A DNA stretch of 64,000 nucleotides from Methylomonas sp. EFPC3 (lineage in GTDB: Bacteria; Pseudomonadota; Gammaproteobacteria; Methylococcales; Methylomonadaceae), in assembly GCF_029643245.1 (NCBI RefSeq), contig NZ_CP116398.1, positions 372,001-436,000 of the forward strand, read 5' to 3'. The notes under the pieces are model-generated. The model had not been told where the DNA came from and did not search any database. It was given only the letters and a program-made list of their open reading frames with translations. The position numbers and the translations under genes were made by a program. Of this stretch, positions 1 through 8,851 are shown piece after piece (within the stretch, counting starts at the first letter, position 1; each line of letters begins with the position of its first letter).

Positions 1-27
1 CTCAACAAATCCGGAATTTAAGTTCTA

Positions 28-1023
28 TTAATTTAATTCGATTTTCACATTGACTTCAAGTCCGACTGGTGCTTGAAGTGGCGACTCTGGGTCGATAAAA
101 ACTTGAATAACGTCGATGTCTTTGCGCTCGGTTGCTGTTTTTGCGAACACGGTTTTTTTACCCATAATTTGCTTCACCAAGGACACGCGAGCGGGAATTT
201 CTTTATCGCCTAATCCTCTGCCAAACAAAGTCGCCTTTTGGCCTGCGCGAAGCATTAATGCATAATTCTCGTCCACTTCAGCCCGCACGCGTAACTTGTT
301 TAGGTCGCCCAATAATAATACCGGCTCCGGGCTGCTAGTCGAAAATGTCGACTCGCCGACGCGTAAGATATTTTCTAGCACGGTGCCGTCGATCGGGGCA
401 ATCAGTAAGGTTTCGGCGAGACTTTGCTGAGCGGCTTTTAATCGGGCTTCGGCAACTGCCACTTGAGCCATGGCGGCTTGTTTGTCGACGTCGCGGACGT
501 AGTTTGTCAGATAGCGGGTTTCCGATATTAGGCGAAGACTATCTGCTTGCTTAAGCTTGGCACTGGTTTCAGCCAGATCGCGTTCGTCTTCCGAAGCGAA
601 TTTGCTATTTTGCAGCCGGTCGATGCGCTCGAGTTTACGGCGTGCATATTCAGCGTCCAGGGCAGATACCTTCTGCGCGCTTTTTTTGGCTTCTATTTCG
701 TAGGGATTGATGCCTGCCATCACTTTTGCCAAATCGGCTTTGGCGGCGGTTAATTGGGCTTCCGCTACGGTCACGGCGATCTGCTCTTCGGCGTTTTTTT
801 GAGCGGCGAGGGTATCGCCGGCCTTGACCCGTTGACCCAGTTCGACTTTATATTCGCCGAGGATTCCAGGGTGTTTGAATGCTACTCGGCGAATTTCGTT
901 GGCAGGTTCAACGTAGCCTATGCCTTGTATCCTTCTCGGTTCTGATCCGGATTGCTCGGCTAAAAGTTGCGGACTGCCAATTGTCACCAGTAGAGCTACA
1001 AAAAATGAGGCGGGGCGTCGCAT
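28..1023 (-). CDS. HlyD/DevB-type periplasmic adaptor subunit of an ABC exporter
   Basis: 331 residues. An N-terminal signal/anchor (about residues 5-22) is followed by a short barrel-sandwich half, a long Ala/Lys/Glu-rich alpha-helical hairpin (about 80-205) and a second barrel-sandwich half with the family-typical 'APIDGTV' stretch. This is the membrane-fusion-protein architecture that bridges an inner-membrane ABC transporter to an outer-membrane channel. It is the third gene of a minus-strand operon and starts 2 bases after the ATPase gene ends. The order permease-ATPase-adaptor and the short adaptor length resemble DevBCA/MacAB systems. No TolC-like gene is visible, so an outer-membrane partner would be encoded elsewhere. 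The substrate is unknown; family members export glycolipids, peptides or macrolides. Confidence 0.85.
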   Translation of the reverse strand: MRRPASFFVALLVTIGSPQLLAEQSGSEPRRIQGIGYVEPANEIRRVAFKHPGILGEYKVELGQRVKAGDTLAAQKNAEEQIAVTVAEAQLTAAKADLAKVMAGINPYEIEAKKSAQKVSALDAEYARRKLERIDRLQNSKFASEDERDLAETSAKLKQADSLRLISETRYLTNYVRDVDKQAAMAQVAVAEARLKAAQQSLAETLLIAPIDGTVLENILRVGESTFSTSSPEPVLLLGDLNKLRVRAEVDENYALMLRAGQKATLFGRGLGDKEIPARVSLVKQIMGKKTVFAKTATERKDIDVIQVFIDPESPLQAPVGLEVNVKIELN

Positions 1024-1025
1024 AT

Positions 1026-1769
1026 TTAAAGTCCGGGAGGATGGTCCAAATTAGTTTCAGTATAGAAAGTATTTTCCGTTGCCGCAGTTTGCTTTCGTTC
1101 CACTAGAAGTCCGTCTGCAATCGACAGGATTCGATCGAAAAGAGGCAGCATTCTGGTGTCGTGGGTCACAACCACTAGGACTGCGTTTTCGATTCGGGCT
1201 TGTTCCAGCAATAGTTCAACTACGGTTTTACCGGTATTCCAGTCAAGTGCGGCTGTAGGTTCGTCAGCCAGTACAATGGATGGTCGGTGCAATAACGCGC
1301 GGGCGATGGCTACGCGTTGGCGTTGTCCGCCGCTCAGTTGCGTCGGATATTTGTGCCGAAGAGGTTGAAGTTGCAGCCTATCCAGTAGTTTGTTCACGCG
1401 CTGATCGATATCGGAGGGTTCCATGCCGGCATTGCGGCCGACAACGGATAGGTTATCTCCGATCGTTAAAAACGGTAACAGTTGAGCTTGTTGAAAAATA
1501 AACCCGAGTTTTTGTCGGCGAACTTCGGTCAAGCTGCTTTTGTCGGAAAAATTGACGGGGTTATTATCGACCAACAATTGGCCGGCGCTCGGTTCGAGCA
1601 GGCATCCCAGTATCGATAGCAATGTTGTTTTGCCTGAGCCGGACGGGCCTATCAATACCGATGCTTCTCCTTGGGTGAATTCGAGATCGACACGCTTCAA
1701 TACCTGTTCGACAAGATCTCCGCTGCCGTAACTTTTGGTTATGCCCTGGCAAGCTAAAACGTTTTTCAT
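1026..1769 (-). CDS. ABC transporter ATP-binding protein (DevA/MacB/LolD type)
   Basis: 247 residues. Walker A GPSGSGKTT at 41-49, a Q-loop near 93-95, the LSGGQ signature at 145-149 and Walker B ending in DE at 169-170 are all intact, so this should be an active nucleotide-binding subunit. The LolD/MacB/DevA subfamily pairs with FtsX-like permeases, exactly what the upstream gene encodes. Its ATG overlaps the last base of the permease gene, which implies translational coupling. It powers export, probably of an envelope lipid or peptide, from the cytoplasmic face of the inner membrane. Confidence 0.9.
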   Translation of the reverse strand: MKNVLACQGITKSYGSGDLVEQVLKRVDLEFTQGEASVLIGPSGSGKTTLLSILGCLLEPSAGQLLVDNNPVNFSDKSSLTEVRRQKLGFIFQQAQLLPFLTIGDNLSVVGRNAGMEPSDIDQRVNKLLDRLQLQPLRHKYPTQLSGGQRQRVAIARALLHRPSIVLADEPTAALDWNTGKTVVELLLEQARIENAVLVVVTHDTRMLPLFDRILSIADGLLVERKQTAATENTFYTETNLDHPPGL

Positions 1770-2902
1770 CAGTGAAACACCGATACTGGGTCCAATTTAA
1801 AGACTGCACGGATCGAGAACCAGGAGCCGGCTACGCAACATAGTAGTGAAAATAGGGTCAGGCACGCGGAGACCGCCGGCGTGGTTTCCAATGGAATTGG
1901 GCTCAGCGCTGTGAGTTTGCAGGCGACTAAGAACAGTAACGAGCCTAATATTATGCCCAGTCCGCCTAGGGTTATGCTTTGCGCGAGTATGATTTGTCTT
2001 AATGTTTTTTGGTGGAAGCCTAGAGCAAGCAGGGTTGCGTAATTGCCGATGTGGTCTTGCGTGATTGAAAACAAAGTTTGGCTCATAATGATGACGCCAA
2101 CCAACAACCCAAGTGCTGCCGTTATGATGACGGTGATGCCTACTCCTGTTTCCAACATCCAATATTTAACCGAGCGAGCCGCGAATTGTTTTGTGGTCAA
2201 CACCTCAACGTTAGATAGTTCACTCGCGATTCGGTCGCGGATGACGGACGGGTCTTCTCCTGGTGCTATGCGCGCCAGGACGTATGTAATATCGTCTTCT
2301 TGATGGGCGGGGACGTAGCCTAGGGCGTTATCGATTGATGTAAACACAAACGGAGCGGCAGTAAAGGTGCGCACTCCTCTGGAGAAACCGCCAACGATTG
2401 CTCGCTTTCCTTCCATCTCCGCTTCGTCTCCGATGTTATTCACACCCAGCGCGTTTTTTGACAGCTCGTCTATCAAAACGGTATCGGGCAAGTGCACGGA
2501 TTCGATATCTCCAGAGGCGATATTCCAGGGGCCGCCGGCGTTGCTGGAATCAAGGCCAATAACTTCAACGGTGATACGTTTACCATCCGGATGTTGCCAG
2601 TTTATCCAAATCACTAGCATACCTTCAGCCCACTTAACGCCATCAACGCTACTGACTTGCTGGATTCGATGCCGAGGTATGGTAGTGCCGAAGTCGAAAG
2701 TACGTGTGTTTTCTGCCATTACCCATACATCAGCCCCAGCATGTTCTATTATGGCACTGTTAGTATTTACCCAACCGACCAGCAGGCCGATTTGAGCGGC
2801 CGCCAAGAAGAATGCCAGTGCTATGCCGACCACCGTCATCGCAAAGCGTAGGCGTTTGTGAAGTAACATTTGGGTGGAAACTGGGAAAACTACCGAATTC
2901 AT
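1769..2902 (-). CDS. FtsX-like ABC transporter permease (DevC type)
   Basis: 377 residues. One transmembrane helix near the N terminus (about 20-45) is followed by a roughly 200-residue periplasmic MacB-type domain and three C-terminal helices (about 255-365). This is the four-helix MacB/FtsX/DevC permease topology. It is the first gene of the minus-strand operon, followed directly by its ATPase and its adaptor. It works as a homodimer in mechanotransmission-type exporters. The identity of the cargo cannot be read from the sequence. Confidence 0.85.
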   Translation of the reverse strand: MNSVVFPVSTQMLLHKRLRFAMTVVGIALAFFLAAAQIGLLVGWVNTNSAIIEHAGADVWVMAENTRTFDFGTTIPRHRIQQVSSVDGVKWAEGMLVIWINWQHPDGKRITVEVIGLDSSNAGGPWNIASGDIESVHLPDTVLIDELSKNALGVNNIGDEAEMEGKRAIVGGFSRGVRTFTAAPFVFTSIDNALGYVPAHQEDDITYVLARIAPGEDPSVIRDRIASELSNVEVLTTKQFAARSVKYWMLETGVGITVIITAALGLLVGVIIMSQTLFSITQDHIGNYATLLALGFHQKTLRQIILAQSITLGGLGIILGSLLFLVACKLTALSPIPLETTPAVSACLTLFSLLCCVAGSWFSIRAVFKLDPVSVFH

Positions 2903-3155
2903 CGTGGAATTGAATGATTTTTACCGATGTGAGATTGGACTTCTGCCGTCTTTTAGCTGGGTATCGCAGAGGAAGAGGCTAGTAGTTTAGGGTGGCCAGT
3001 CTTCGGCTTGAGGTTTAGGTCCAGGGCATCGGTGTTGGGAGGATGACTATAGATACATTCATAATAGTAGCTGGCGCAAACAGAAGGCAAAAAAGCCTGT
3101 TGACAGTATAGCAAAATACTTAGTACAACCACCGACCTCTATCTGGAGCAGCCCC
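2903..3155. promoter_or_regulatory. Divergent intergenic region between exporter operon and thiF-like gene
   Basis: 253 bases separate the exporter operon (leftward) from the ThiF-like gene (rightward), so promoters for both should lie here. On the plus strand TTGACA at 3100-3105 is a perfect -35 hexamer, with only a weak TAGTAC-like -10 at 3121-3126 and a short 15-base spacer. I see no clear leftward promoter and no sigma-54 element. Confidence 0.3.
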
Positions 3156-4025
3156 ATGACCGCATTCAATTTCGAACAGGCGTTTTCCCGCAATATCGGT
3201 TGGATCACGCAAGATGAACAGGCAAAACTTCGTGGCAAAAAAATAGCGATTGCGGGTTTGGGCGGCGTCGGAGGCAGTCATTTGCTTACGCTGACCCGCT
3301 TAGGTATCGGCAGCTTCCACATAGCGGACTTTGATAAATTTGAACTGGCCAATTTTAATCGTCAGGCAGGGGCGACAATGTCGCATCTAAATCAGCCCAA
3401 AGTTGACGTGATGGCAGACATGGCGCGCGATATCAATCCTGAGTTGACCATCGAAAAGTACTCGGACGGTGTTACTGCAAGCAATCTCGCCAATTTTTTT
3501 AGTGGGGTGGATTTATATGTTGATTCGCTCGATTTTTTCGCTTTCGAAGCCAGAGAGATGGTGTTTGCTTACTGTGCAGAGCATGGTATTCCTGCAGTCA
3601 CGGCGGCTCCTTTAGGAATGGGGGTTGCGCTACTGAACTTTATGCCGAGCAAAATGACTTTTGAACAGTATTTTCAACTTAGAGGTAAGTCGCGAACGGA
3701 GAAAATTTTGCATTTCTTATTGGGATTGTCGCCCGCTATGTTGCAGAGAGGATATTTGATAGAGAGAGGTGCAGTCGATTTACTAAATAATCGTGGGCCT
3801 TCCACTCCAATGGCATGCGAGTTGTGTGCCGGAGTCGTAGCGACTCAAGCTCTGAAAATTTTATTAGATCGAGGTAAGGTTATTGCCGCGCCGACAGGGT
3901 TGCATTTCGACGCTTACCGTAACAAGTTGGTTAAGACTTGGCGGCCGGGCGGAAACAACAATCCGATCCAGAAGTTGGGTATTCTGCTGGCTAAGCAGCA
4001 GTTTATTAAGATGATTCAGGAATAG
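3156..4025 (+). CDS. ThiF/MoeB/E1-like adenylyltransferase
   Basis: 289 residues. An N-terminal Rossmann ATP-binding motif GLGGVG lies at 34-39. The acidic residue D60 and an N-x-N-R-Q segment at 66-70 match the E1-like ATP/Mg site. A C-x-x-C pair (C221, C224) sits where the family carries a conserved Cys motif near the C terminus. E1-like enzymes adenylate the C terminus of a small protein or peptide. No ThiS/MoaD-like partner with a Gly-Gly tail is seen nearby. The gene starts a rightward run with a nitroreductase-like gene 20-35 bases downstream, a pairing also seen in peptide-modification loci. Function here is unknown. The lower GC content of this and the next two genes than of the flanking core genes is compatible with acquisition by transfer. 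Confidence 0.75.
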   Translation: MTAFNFEQAFSRNIGWITQDEQAKLRGKKIAIAGLGGVGGSHLLTLTRLGIGSFHIADFDKFELANFNRQAGATMSHLNQPKVDVMADMARDINPELTIEKYSDGVTASNLANFFSGVDLYVDSLDFFAFEAREMVFAYCAEHGIPAVTAAPLGMGVALLNFMPSKMTFEQYFQLRGKSRTEKILHFLLGLSPAMLQRGYLIERGAVDLLNNRGPSTPMACELCAGVVATQALKILLDRGKVIAAPTGLHFDAYRNKLVKTWRPGGNNNPIQKLGILLAKQQFIKMIQE

Positions 4026-4060
4026 GATTTCTTCCTCGTCATTGATTGGCCAAAACTAAA

Positions 4061-5104
4061 ATGGAAAAGACAACAATAGAAAAAATATTGGATGCCGCCA
4101 TTCGGGCGCCATCGGGAGACAACTCGCAGCCGTGGCGTTTTGATGTTACGGACGATTGCTCGAGCATACTTCTTTATAATCTTCCTGAAAAGGATGACTC
4201 TTATTATAATTATCAACAGGTCGCGTCTTATATTGCGCATGGCGCAGTAATAGAAAACATTAGTTTAGCGGCGCGACATTTAGGCTTTTCTATTAACGTC
4301 GAGTTGTTTCCAAACTCGAGCAACATTCATCAGGTTGCAGTTATTAATTTTAGGGGTGAAGAAAATTTTCCCGTTCTAGAACCGCTTTATGAATCCATCT
4401 TCAAGCGGTCGACTAACCGATTTAGATATCAATCGGCTAAATCGACTATTTATGACTTAAAGTTATTGGTAGAGTCAGTGAATGCAATTCCAGGTGTTGT
4501 TAGTCATTTTGTAACGGAGCCGAATATTATAAATAAATTGGCGAAAGCGTTTATGATAAATGATAGTTTGGTTTTCGAGAGTCAAGCTATACATGGCTTT
4601 CTATTTAGACAAATACGCTGGAATCGAGAGCAAAGCATCAATTCCGGAGATGGTATGGCATTGGATGTTTTAGGTTTGAGTTGGCCCGAGAAACTATTAT
4701 TTCCAATGTTGCGCTTTTGGCAGTTTGTGAAATTGGCCAATTATTTCGGATTGTCACGAGTGGTTGGTCTCAAGTGTTGGTACAACTTTCGTAATGTACC
4801 CATCGTTGGTATGTTGTGCGTGGAAAGAACTGATAGAGTTGGATTTATTCAAGCAGGCCGAGCCATGCAGCGAGTTTGGCTGGAGGCCACTAGACAGGGA
4901 TTGGATTTTCAGCCGCTTGTCGGCTTGCCTTTGCTTTTTTATCGTGGGAAGGTTGCGGATCTGTCAGCTTTTCCTGAAAAACGTCAGAAGCAGCTTTTTC
5001 AGGCTGAGGCAAGACTAAGGGAATTGCTCAACGTAGGTGCCTCTGAAGAATTAGTAATCGGTTTTAGAATCGGTAAAACTTTGCGGGCAGGGGGGCAACC
5101 CTGA
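4061..5104 (+). CDS. Nitroreductase-like flavoprotein (Acg/TpiN-like), putative
   Basis: 347 residues from the ATG at 4061; an in-frame TTG at 4046 would add five residues, and neither start has a strong ribosome-binding site. The N-terminal stretch A-P-S-G-D-N-S-Q-P-W (about 10-20) is the FMN-phosphate-binding signature of nitroreductase-fold proteins. The family's core is otherwise diverged, and the central part (about 150-250) is an insert rich in aromatic residues. Similar long proteins are annotated as Acg-family FMN-binding oxidoreductases. It follows the ThiF-like gene closely and is probably co-transcribed with it. An enzymatic partner of the ThiF protein, such as in oxidation of a modified peptide or cofactor, is possible but is my inference. 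Confidence 0.6.
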   Translation: MEKTTIEKILDAAIRAPSGDNSQPWRFDVTDDCSSILLYNLPEKDDSYYNYQQVASYIAHGAVIENISLAARHLGFSINVELFPNSSNIHQVAVINFRGEENFPVLEPLYESIFKRSTNRFRYQSAKSTIYDLKLLVESVNAIPGVVSHFVTEPNIINKLAKAFMINDSLVFESQAIHGFLFRQIRWNREQSINSGDGMALDVLGLSWPEKLLFPMLRFWQFVKLANYFGLSRVVGLKCWYNFRNVPIVGMLCVERTDRVGFIQAGRAMQRVWLEATRQGLDFQPLVGLPLLFYRGKVADLSAFPEKRQKQLFQAEARLRELLNVGASEELVIGFRIGKTLRAGGQP

Positions 5105-5500
5105 GAAAGCCCGTTTCCATTCAATCTTAATTAACTTATTGACGTCTCTGTGTTAGCGGAAAGAACTCTGAGCAGTCGCATCTGGTGCGTGGTTACGTGA
5201 ACCCGACAATGCATAAAGAGTTGCTGTTCGGGGCAAATCCAATTCGAGAGTCGGCCGGTCGTGCCTTATAACTCGGATTGTGAGCCATGTTTCAGAGCTG
5301 AGTTGCTAGTGATTGGTCACTGATCAGATCGGCATTATGGCGGGTGGCGCAAGCCGGTTAATCGAGTTTTATCGTTAAAATTCAAGTTGTCAATTGCAAT
5401 AGTATCTGTGCAAAACTTGGTATTCTCAGACTTGTCTTAGTTCCCACTCGCGATGGGAGTATATGAATTCTCTTTCTATCTATAAATCCTGCCCAGGAGG
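5105..5500. other. 396-base intergenic region upstream of the TPR gene
   Basis: No convincing gene. Two small inverted repeats are visible: AGTGA-TTGG-TCACT near 5310, and TCCCA-CTCGCGA-TGGGA near 5443-5459. Neither is followed by a T-run. No GG-N10-GC element was found. The region ends in AGGAGG at 5495-5500, which serves the downstream gene. Confidence 0.4.
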
Positions 5501-7111
5501 GTGTCGTGTTACGAAAAAAAAAATAGTGATTATTGTTCTAATGGGTTTGCAGTAGCGTTATTGACATATGGTTTTTCTATTTCTCAGGCGTGGGCTTTGT
5601 CTGTTTATCCCGAGCAAAAGAACGACCCCGTTATAGAGCAAGGCTTGGGGTTGGATGGATTAGGCTTTGGTCAAGTGCCGGAGCAGGATTATTACCGTAA
5701 TACTCCCGGAGTTTTTCTTCCAGATAAGAGTGAACTAGTCAAGCAATTCTACCATAGCGGTTTAAAGCATTTGCAAGAAGGGCGCAAAGAGGAAGGTGTA
5801 AAGGATTTAGAAAAGGCCTGGAGACTGGCGCCAAATCAAATACCAACGGCCGTTGCTTTATCCAATATTTATCTTAAGGATAAAAAAGTAGAAAGTTCTC
5901 TCGATATTGCTAAAAAGCTTCAGCAAGCCCAGCCAGACGTTCCTCACGGTTTTATTATCGAGGGTTTTTCTTACCAAACTTTGGGGGACGATAAAAAGGC
6001 TATAGCCGCTTTTGAAAAAGCTCTGGGCTTAACTAAGGGTGAGCCGTCAGCATCTGCGGCGTTAGCTGAATATGCGTTGCGTGGGAAGGATCCGCAGCTT
6101 GCTCGGTCGCTGTATTTGGATGTTTTGAAATATAATCCCGGACATATTCGAACTTTATTTTTGCTCGCGGGGTTGGATAAAAATTCCGGGGATACCAAGG
6201 AGGTCGAGGCTTTGGTTGCCGATGCCCTGAGCAAGGCGGCCGATGATCTTCAAACTCATAATCAGTTCGCCCAAATTTACGAAGTTCTTAGAAACTATCC
6301 GCAAGGGATTGGCGAGCTTGACAAAGCGCTTAAAATTCAACCGGATGACGGCTATACGCTGTTTGCTAAAGCGCGACTATTGGCTTCCGACCGACAGTTT
6401 GATGCGGCGCGAGACATTTTGAGCACGTTGTCGGCTAAGTATCCCAAGTCTGCGAACTCCCGTCAATTAGAGGCGCGTATAGCTTTGGAGCAAAATAAGC
6501 CGGATGAAGCCGTGGCTTTGTTTCAAGAGGCATTAAAGCTAAACGACAATACGCCACTCGCAATTGAATTGGCTGTTGCTCTGATGCGGGCTGGTAAGAC
6601 TGATGCAGCGCTAGAGGTGTTTCGAAGCCGCATCAATAGCGAGCCGACCAATATAAGTTTGCGGGCTCTTTACGCAGAACAATTGCGCAGAAATAAAGCC
6701 TTTGATGAGGCCTTGCTGCAATATGAGGAAATTATTAGACAAAATCCCGATAACATTGCCGTGCATAACAATATGGCGTGGATGTTAGGTCAAAAAGGTG
6801 ATATCGATTCGGGCCTGCGTCACGCTAAGCTCGCCTACGAAAAAGCACCTAAAGATCCTAACATTGCCGACACATACGCTGAGCTATTGTTAAAAAAAGG
6901 CGCATTTGTCCAAGCAGAACCGATTTTGCTTAAAGCTTACGAAGCATTACCGAACAGCAATAGCGTTCGTTTGCATCTGTCGGAAGCTTACTTAGGGTTG
7001 AACAAGCGCGATCAAGCCAAAAAACTCCTGACCGAATTGCTGGCTCAAAAAGGTGATTTTGACGAACGCCCGCAAGCTGAAGCGTTATTGAAGACGCTCG
7101 CGGCAAATTGA
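5501..7111 (+). CDS. Secreted TPR-repeat protein, PEP-CTERM/EPS-associated
   Basis: 536 residues as an open frame from GTG 5501. A hydrophobic segment ending in A-W-A (about residues 16-32) looks like a signal peptide. The rest is TPR repeats from about residue 80 to 530, with recurrent A-x-x-x-Y/L and N-P/A-P positions. It resembles PrsT-type TPR proteins of exosortase/EPS systems but is shorter than their usual 900 or so residues. The start is problematic: AGGAGG (5495-5500) abuts GTG 5501 with zero spacing. The ideally spaced GTG at 5506 reads MLRKK into an A10 tract and then a stop; nine As would put it in frame with the TPR protein. Slippage, recent frameshift or a sequencing error are all possible. 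The next gene lies 16 bases downstream. Confidence 0.75.
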   Translation: MSCYEKKNSDYCSNGFAVALLTYGFSISQAWALSVYPEQKNDPVIEQGLGLDGLGFGQVPEQDYYRNTPGVFLPDKSELVKQFYHSGLKHLQEGRKEEGVKDLEKAWRLAPNQIPTAVALSNIYLKDKKVESSLDIAKKLQQAQPDVPHGFIIEGFSYQTLGDDKKAIAAFEKALGLTKGEPSASAALAEYALRGKDPQLARSLYLDVLKYNPGHIRTLFLLAGLDKNSGDTKEVEALVADALSKAADDLQTHNQFAQIYEVLRNYPQGIGELDKALKIQPDDGYTLFAKARLLASDRQFDAARDILSTLSAKYPKSANSRQLEARIALEQNKPDEAVALFQEALKLNDNTPLAIELAVALMRAGKTDAALEVFRSRINSEPTNISLRALYAEQLRRNKAFDEALLQYEEIIRQNPDNIAVHNNMAWMLGQKGDIDSGLRHAKLAYEKAPKDPNIADTYAELLLKKGAFVQAEPILLKAYEALPNSNSVRLHLSEAYLGLNKRDQAKKLLTELLAQKGDFDERPQAEALLKTLAAN

Positions 7112-7127
7112 TTCTAGGTGACCAGTT

Positions 7128-7790
7128 ATGAAGACCCATCCCGTCGATTTTATCTTGTCAGGGTTTTTTACAATCTTGATTTTCTGCCTGAGTTTGTTTC
7201 CGGTGTCGGTTTTGAGTGGGATTGTTACCGTACCTGCTTTTGGCGATTATCATGTCGTGATCGATTCGCTATTGCTTCTTTTGCTTTATGGGTTATGGTC
7301 GGCAGCGATTCTCAGGTTAATGATGGTGTTCAAGCCGTTTTCGCCTGGAGAATACTCTATGGAGGATCGCTTGTTCACTTACTGGAAATTATTTACGGTG
7401 ATTTACGAGTTTGGCAAAGGGGCTTTGTTGCCTTTCACAACGGTGTTCGCAAAACCGCTTGTGGCCAAGTTATTCGGCGCAACAATAGGGCGGGATATCG
7501 CCCTGGGCGGGCATCTGGTCGATCCTCAGCTGATTCAGATTGGTGATGAAGCCGTTATTGGTCACGATTCAGTTATTACGGCACACACGATAAACAGCGG
7601 CACCATCGTGCTCAAACCTGTGGTTATCGGTGCCAGAGCGACGATTGGCGTCCACGCGGTATTAATGTCTGGCGTAAGTGTGGGAGAGGGGGCCATTGTT
7701 GCGGCGGGTTCCGTAGTGCCGCCGGATACCAGCATTCCGGCAAATGAACTCTGGGGCGGTATTCCGGTAAAAAGAATCAAATCGTTGTAG
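7128..7790 (+). CDS. Hexapeptide-repeat (left-handed beta-helix) acyltransferase with membrane anchor
   Basis: 220 residues. Two hydrophobic segments (about 8-32 and 43-67) are followed by a left-handed beta-helix of [LIV]-G-x-x-x-x repeats from about 115 to 205, ending in the 'GGIPVKRI' cap typical of CysE/LacA/NodL-like acetyltransferases. The membrane anchor suggests it O-acetylates a lipid-linked saccharide or envelope component. It starts 16 bases after the TPR gene and is probably co-transcribed. The next gene has its own sigma-54 promoter. Confidence 0.8.
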   Translation: MKTHPVDFILSGFFTILIFCLSLFPVSVLSGIVTVPAFGDYHVVIDSLLLLLLYGLWSAAILRLMMVFKPFSPGEYSMEDRLFTYWKLFTVIYEFGKGALLPFTTVFAKPLVAKLFGATIGRDIALGGHLVDPQLIQIGDEAVIGHDSVITAHTINSGTIVLKPVVIGARATIGVHAVLMSGVSVGEGAIVAAGSVVPPDTSIPANELWGGIPVKRIKSL

Positions 7791-7873
7791 TTGGGTGTCG
7801 CGAAATTTTACAGTTGTTCGTTTTTATCGGTTCTGTATTTTTTAACTCATTGAAAATGTTAATTAAATTATTT

Positions 7874-7889
7874 TGGCATCCATATTGCT
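7874..7889 (+). promoter_or_regulatory. Sigma-54 (RpoN) promoter of the PEP-CTERM gene
   Basis: TGGCATCCATATTGCT matches the -24/-12 consensus TGGCAYR-N4-TTGCW: GG at 7875-7876, exactly ten bases, then GC at 7887-7888. Transcription would begin near 7900, leaving a leader of about 45 bases before the ATG at 7945. PEP-CTERM genes are known to be controlled by RpoN with the PrsK/PrsR system in other bacteria, which supports the call. Confidence 0.8.
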
Positions 7890-7944
7890 TTGTTATGGCA
7901 TCACCGAGTGATACCTGTTTAACCTCAAAATTTGGAGCAATGTC

Positions 7945-8751
7945 ATGTTTAACAAAATGAAAGTTATCGGCGGAGCCTCTTTGTTGGCTCTCAGCTTTGG
8001 CGCTAACGCGGCCCCTGTTGATTTGTTTTCGACCAATCAAGGCGCATATACAGATAACACCAAAGACGGTACCGATACCGGCACTATTATTACTTCCGGT
8101 CCTGGCGGCTCTGTCGGTGTTGCTGATCCGACCATCTTGGGCGGCAACCGGGATTTGTTCGTTAGTAAAATCTCAGATAACAACGGAGATCAAGCTACCC
8201 GTTCTGCTACTGCTTCTGTATCCGGTGGCGTGTTTGACTTTAGTACTTCTACCGGTACTACCGGCCGCGCTCAAATTCAATGGGACGGCGCAGAAGCTAC
8301 CAACGCGATTGATCATACTGGCTTGGGTGGTCTGGACTTGACCTTTGGCGGTACTCAAAACGCATTTTCTATCGGCGTGGTTTTTTCTGATGCTGGCTTC
8401 AATTTCAAGATCACAGCATATACCGATGCAACTAACTATACGGAAGTGACGATTACTTCCAATGCGCATGATGTTCCAGCTACGACTTCGATTCCTTTTT
8501 CTGCGTTTCTGTTGGGTTCCGGCAGCTACCTGGGCGGTACTGTTGTAGTTAATCAAGTCGGAGCAGGTGGTGATTTGACTAAACTGGGCGCGTTGGTTGT
8601 CGATATCGACCAATTCGGTCTAAAAACCTCTTTGGATTTGACTTTGGATCAAGTAACTACCGTTCCAGAACCTTCTGTATTGGGTTTGATGGGTATCGGT
8701 TTACTGGCTGCTGGCTACTCTCGCGGCAAAAAAGCTAAATTGGCTGTTTAA
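7945..8751 (+). CDS. PEP-CTERM sorting domain-containing surface protein
   Basis: 268 residues. A signal peptide (residues 1-22, ending in N-A-A) is followed by a Gly/Thr/Ser/Asp-rich, Cys-free body. The C-terminal exosortase tripartite signal is V-P-E-P-S, a hydrophobic stretch (about 245-258) and a basic R-G-K-K-A-K tail. Such proteins are exported by Sec, cut by an exosortase and attached or released at the surface, often with exopolysaccharide. No exosortase gene is in this window. The gene is monocistronic: a sigma-54 promoter precedes it and a terminator follows. The body belongs to no family that I recognise. Confidence 0.85.
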   Translation: MFNKMKVIGGASLLALSFGANAAPVDLFSTNQGAYTDNTKDGTDTGTIITSGPGGSVGVADPTILGGNRDLFVSKISDNNGDQATRSATASVSGGVFDFSTSTGTTGRAQIQWDGAEATNAIDHTGLGGLDLTFGGTQNAFSIGVVFSDAGFNFKITAYTDATNYTEVTITSNAHDVPATTSIPFSAFLLGSGSYLGGTVVVNQVGAGGDLTKLGALVVDIDQFGLKTSLDLTLDQVTTVPEPSVLGLMGIGLLAAGYSRGKKAKLAV

Positions 8752-8775
8752 GTTTTAGCTTAGCTGATTTAACAT

Positions 8776-8812
8776 TGAGGCGGTGTCTTCCTCTGGGAGA
8801 CGCCGCTTTTTT
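8776..8812 (+). terminator. Rho-independent terminator after the PEP-CTERM gene
   Basis: A GC-rich hairpin (GGCGGTGTCTTCC / GGGAGACGCCGC, with one or two mismatches) is followed by six Ts, beginning about 25 bases after the stop codon. Confidence 0.8.
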
Positions 8813-8851
8813 ATGCCTTGAGTTTTCTGGAACGGATCAATATTTCTAGCA

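Noticed and set aside
5210-5260. Sequence GGGGCAAATCCAATTCGAGAG considered as a second GEMM riboswitch
   Set aside because: Lacks the GACGCAAA-like junction and a P2 hairpin.
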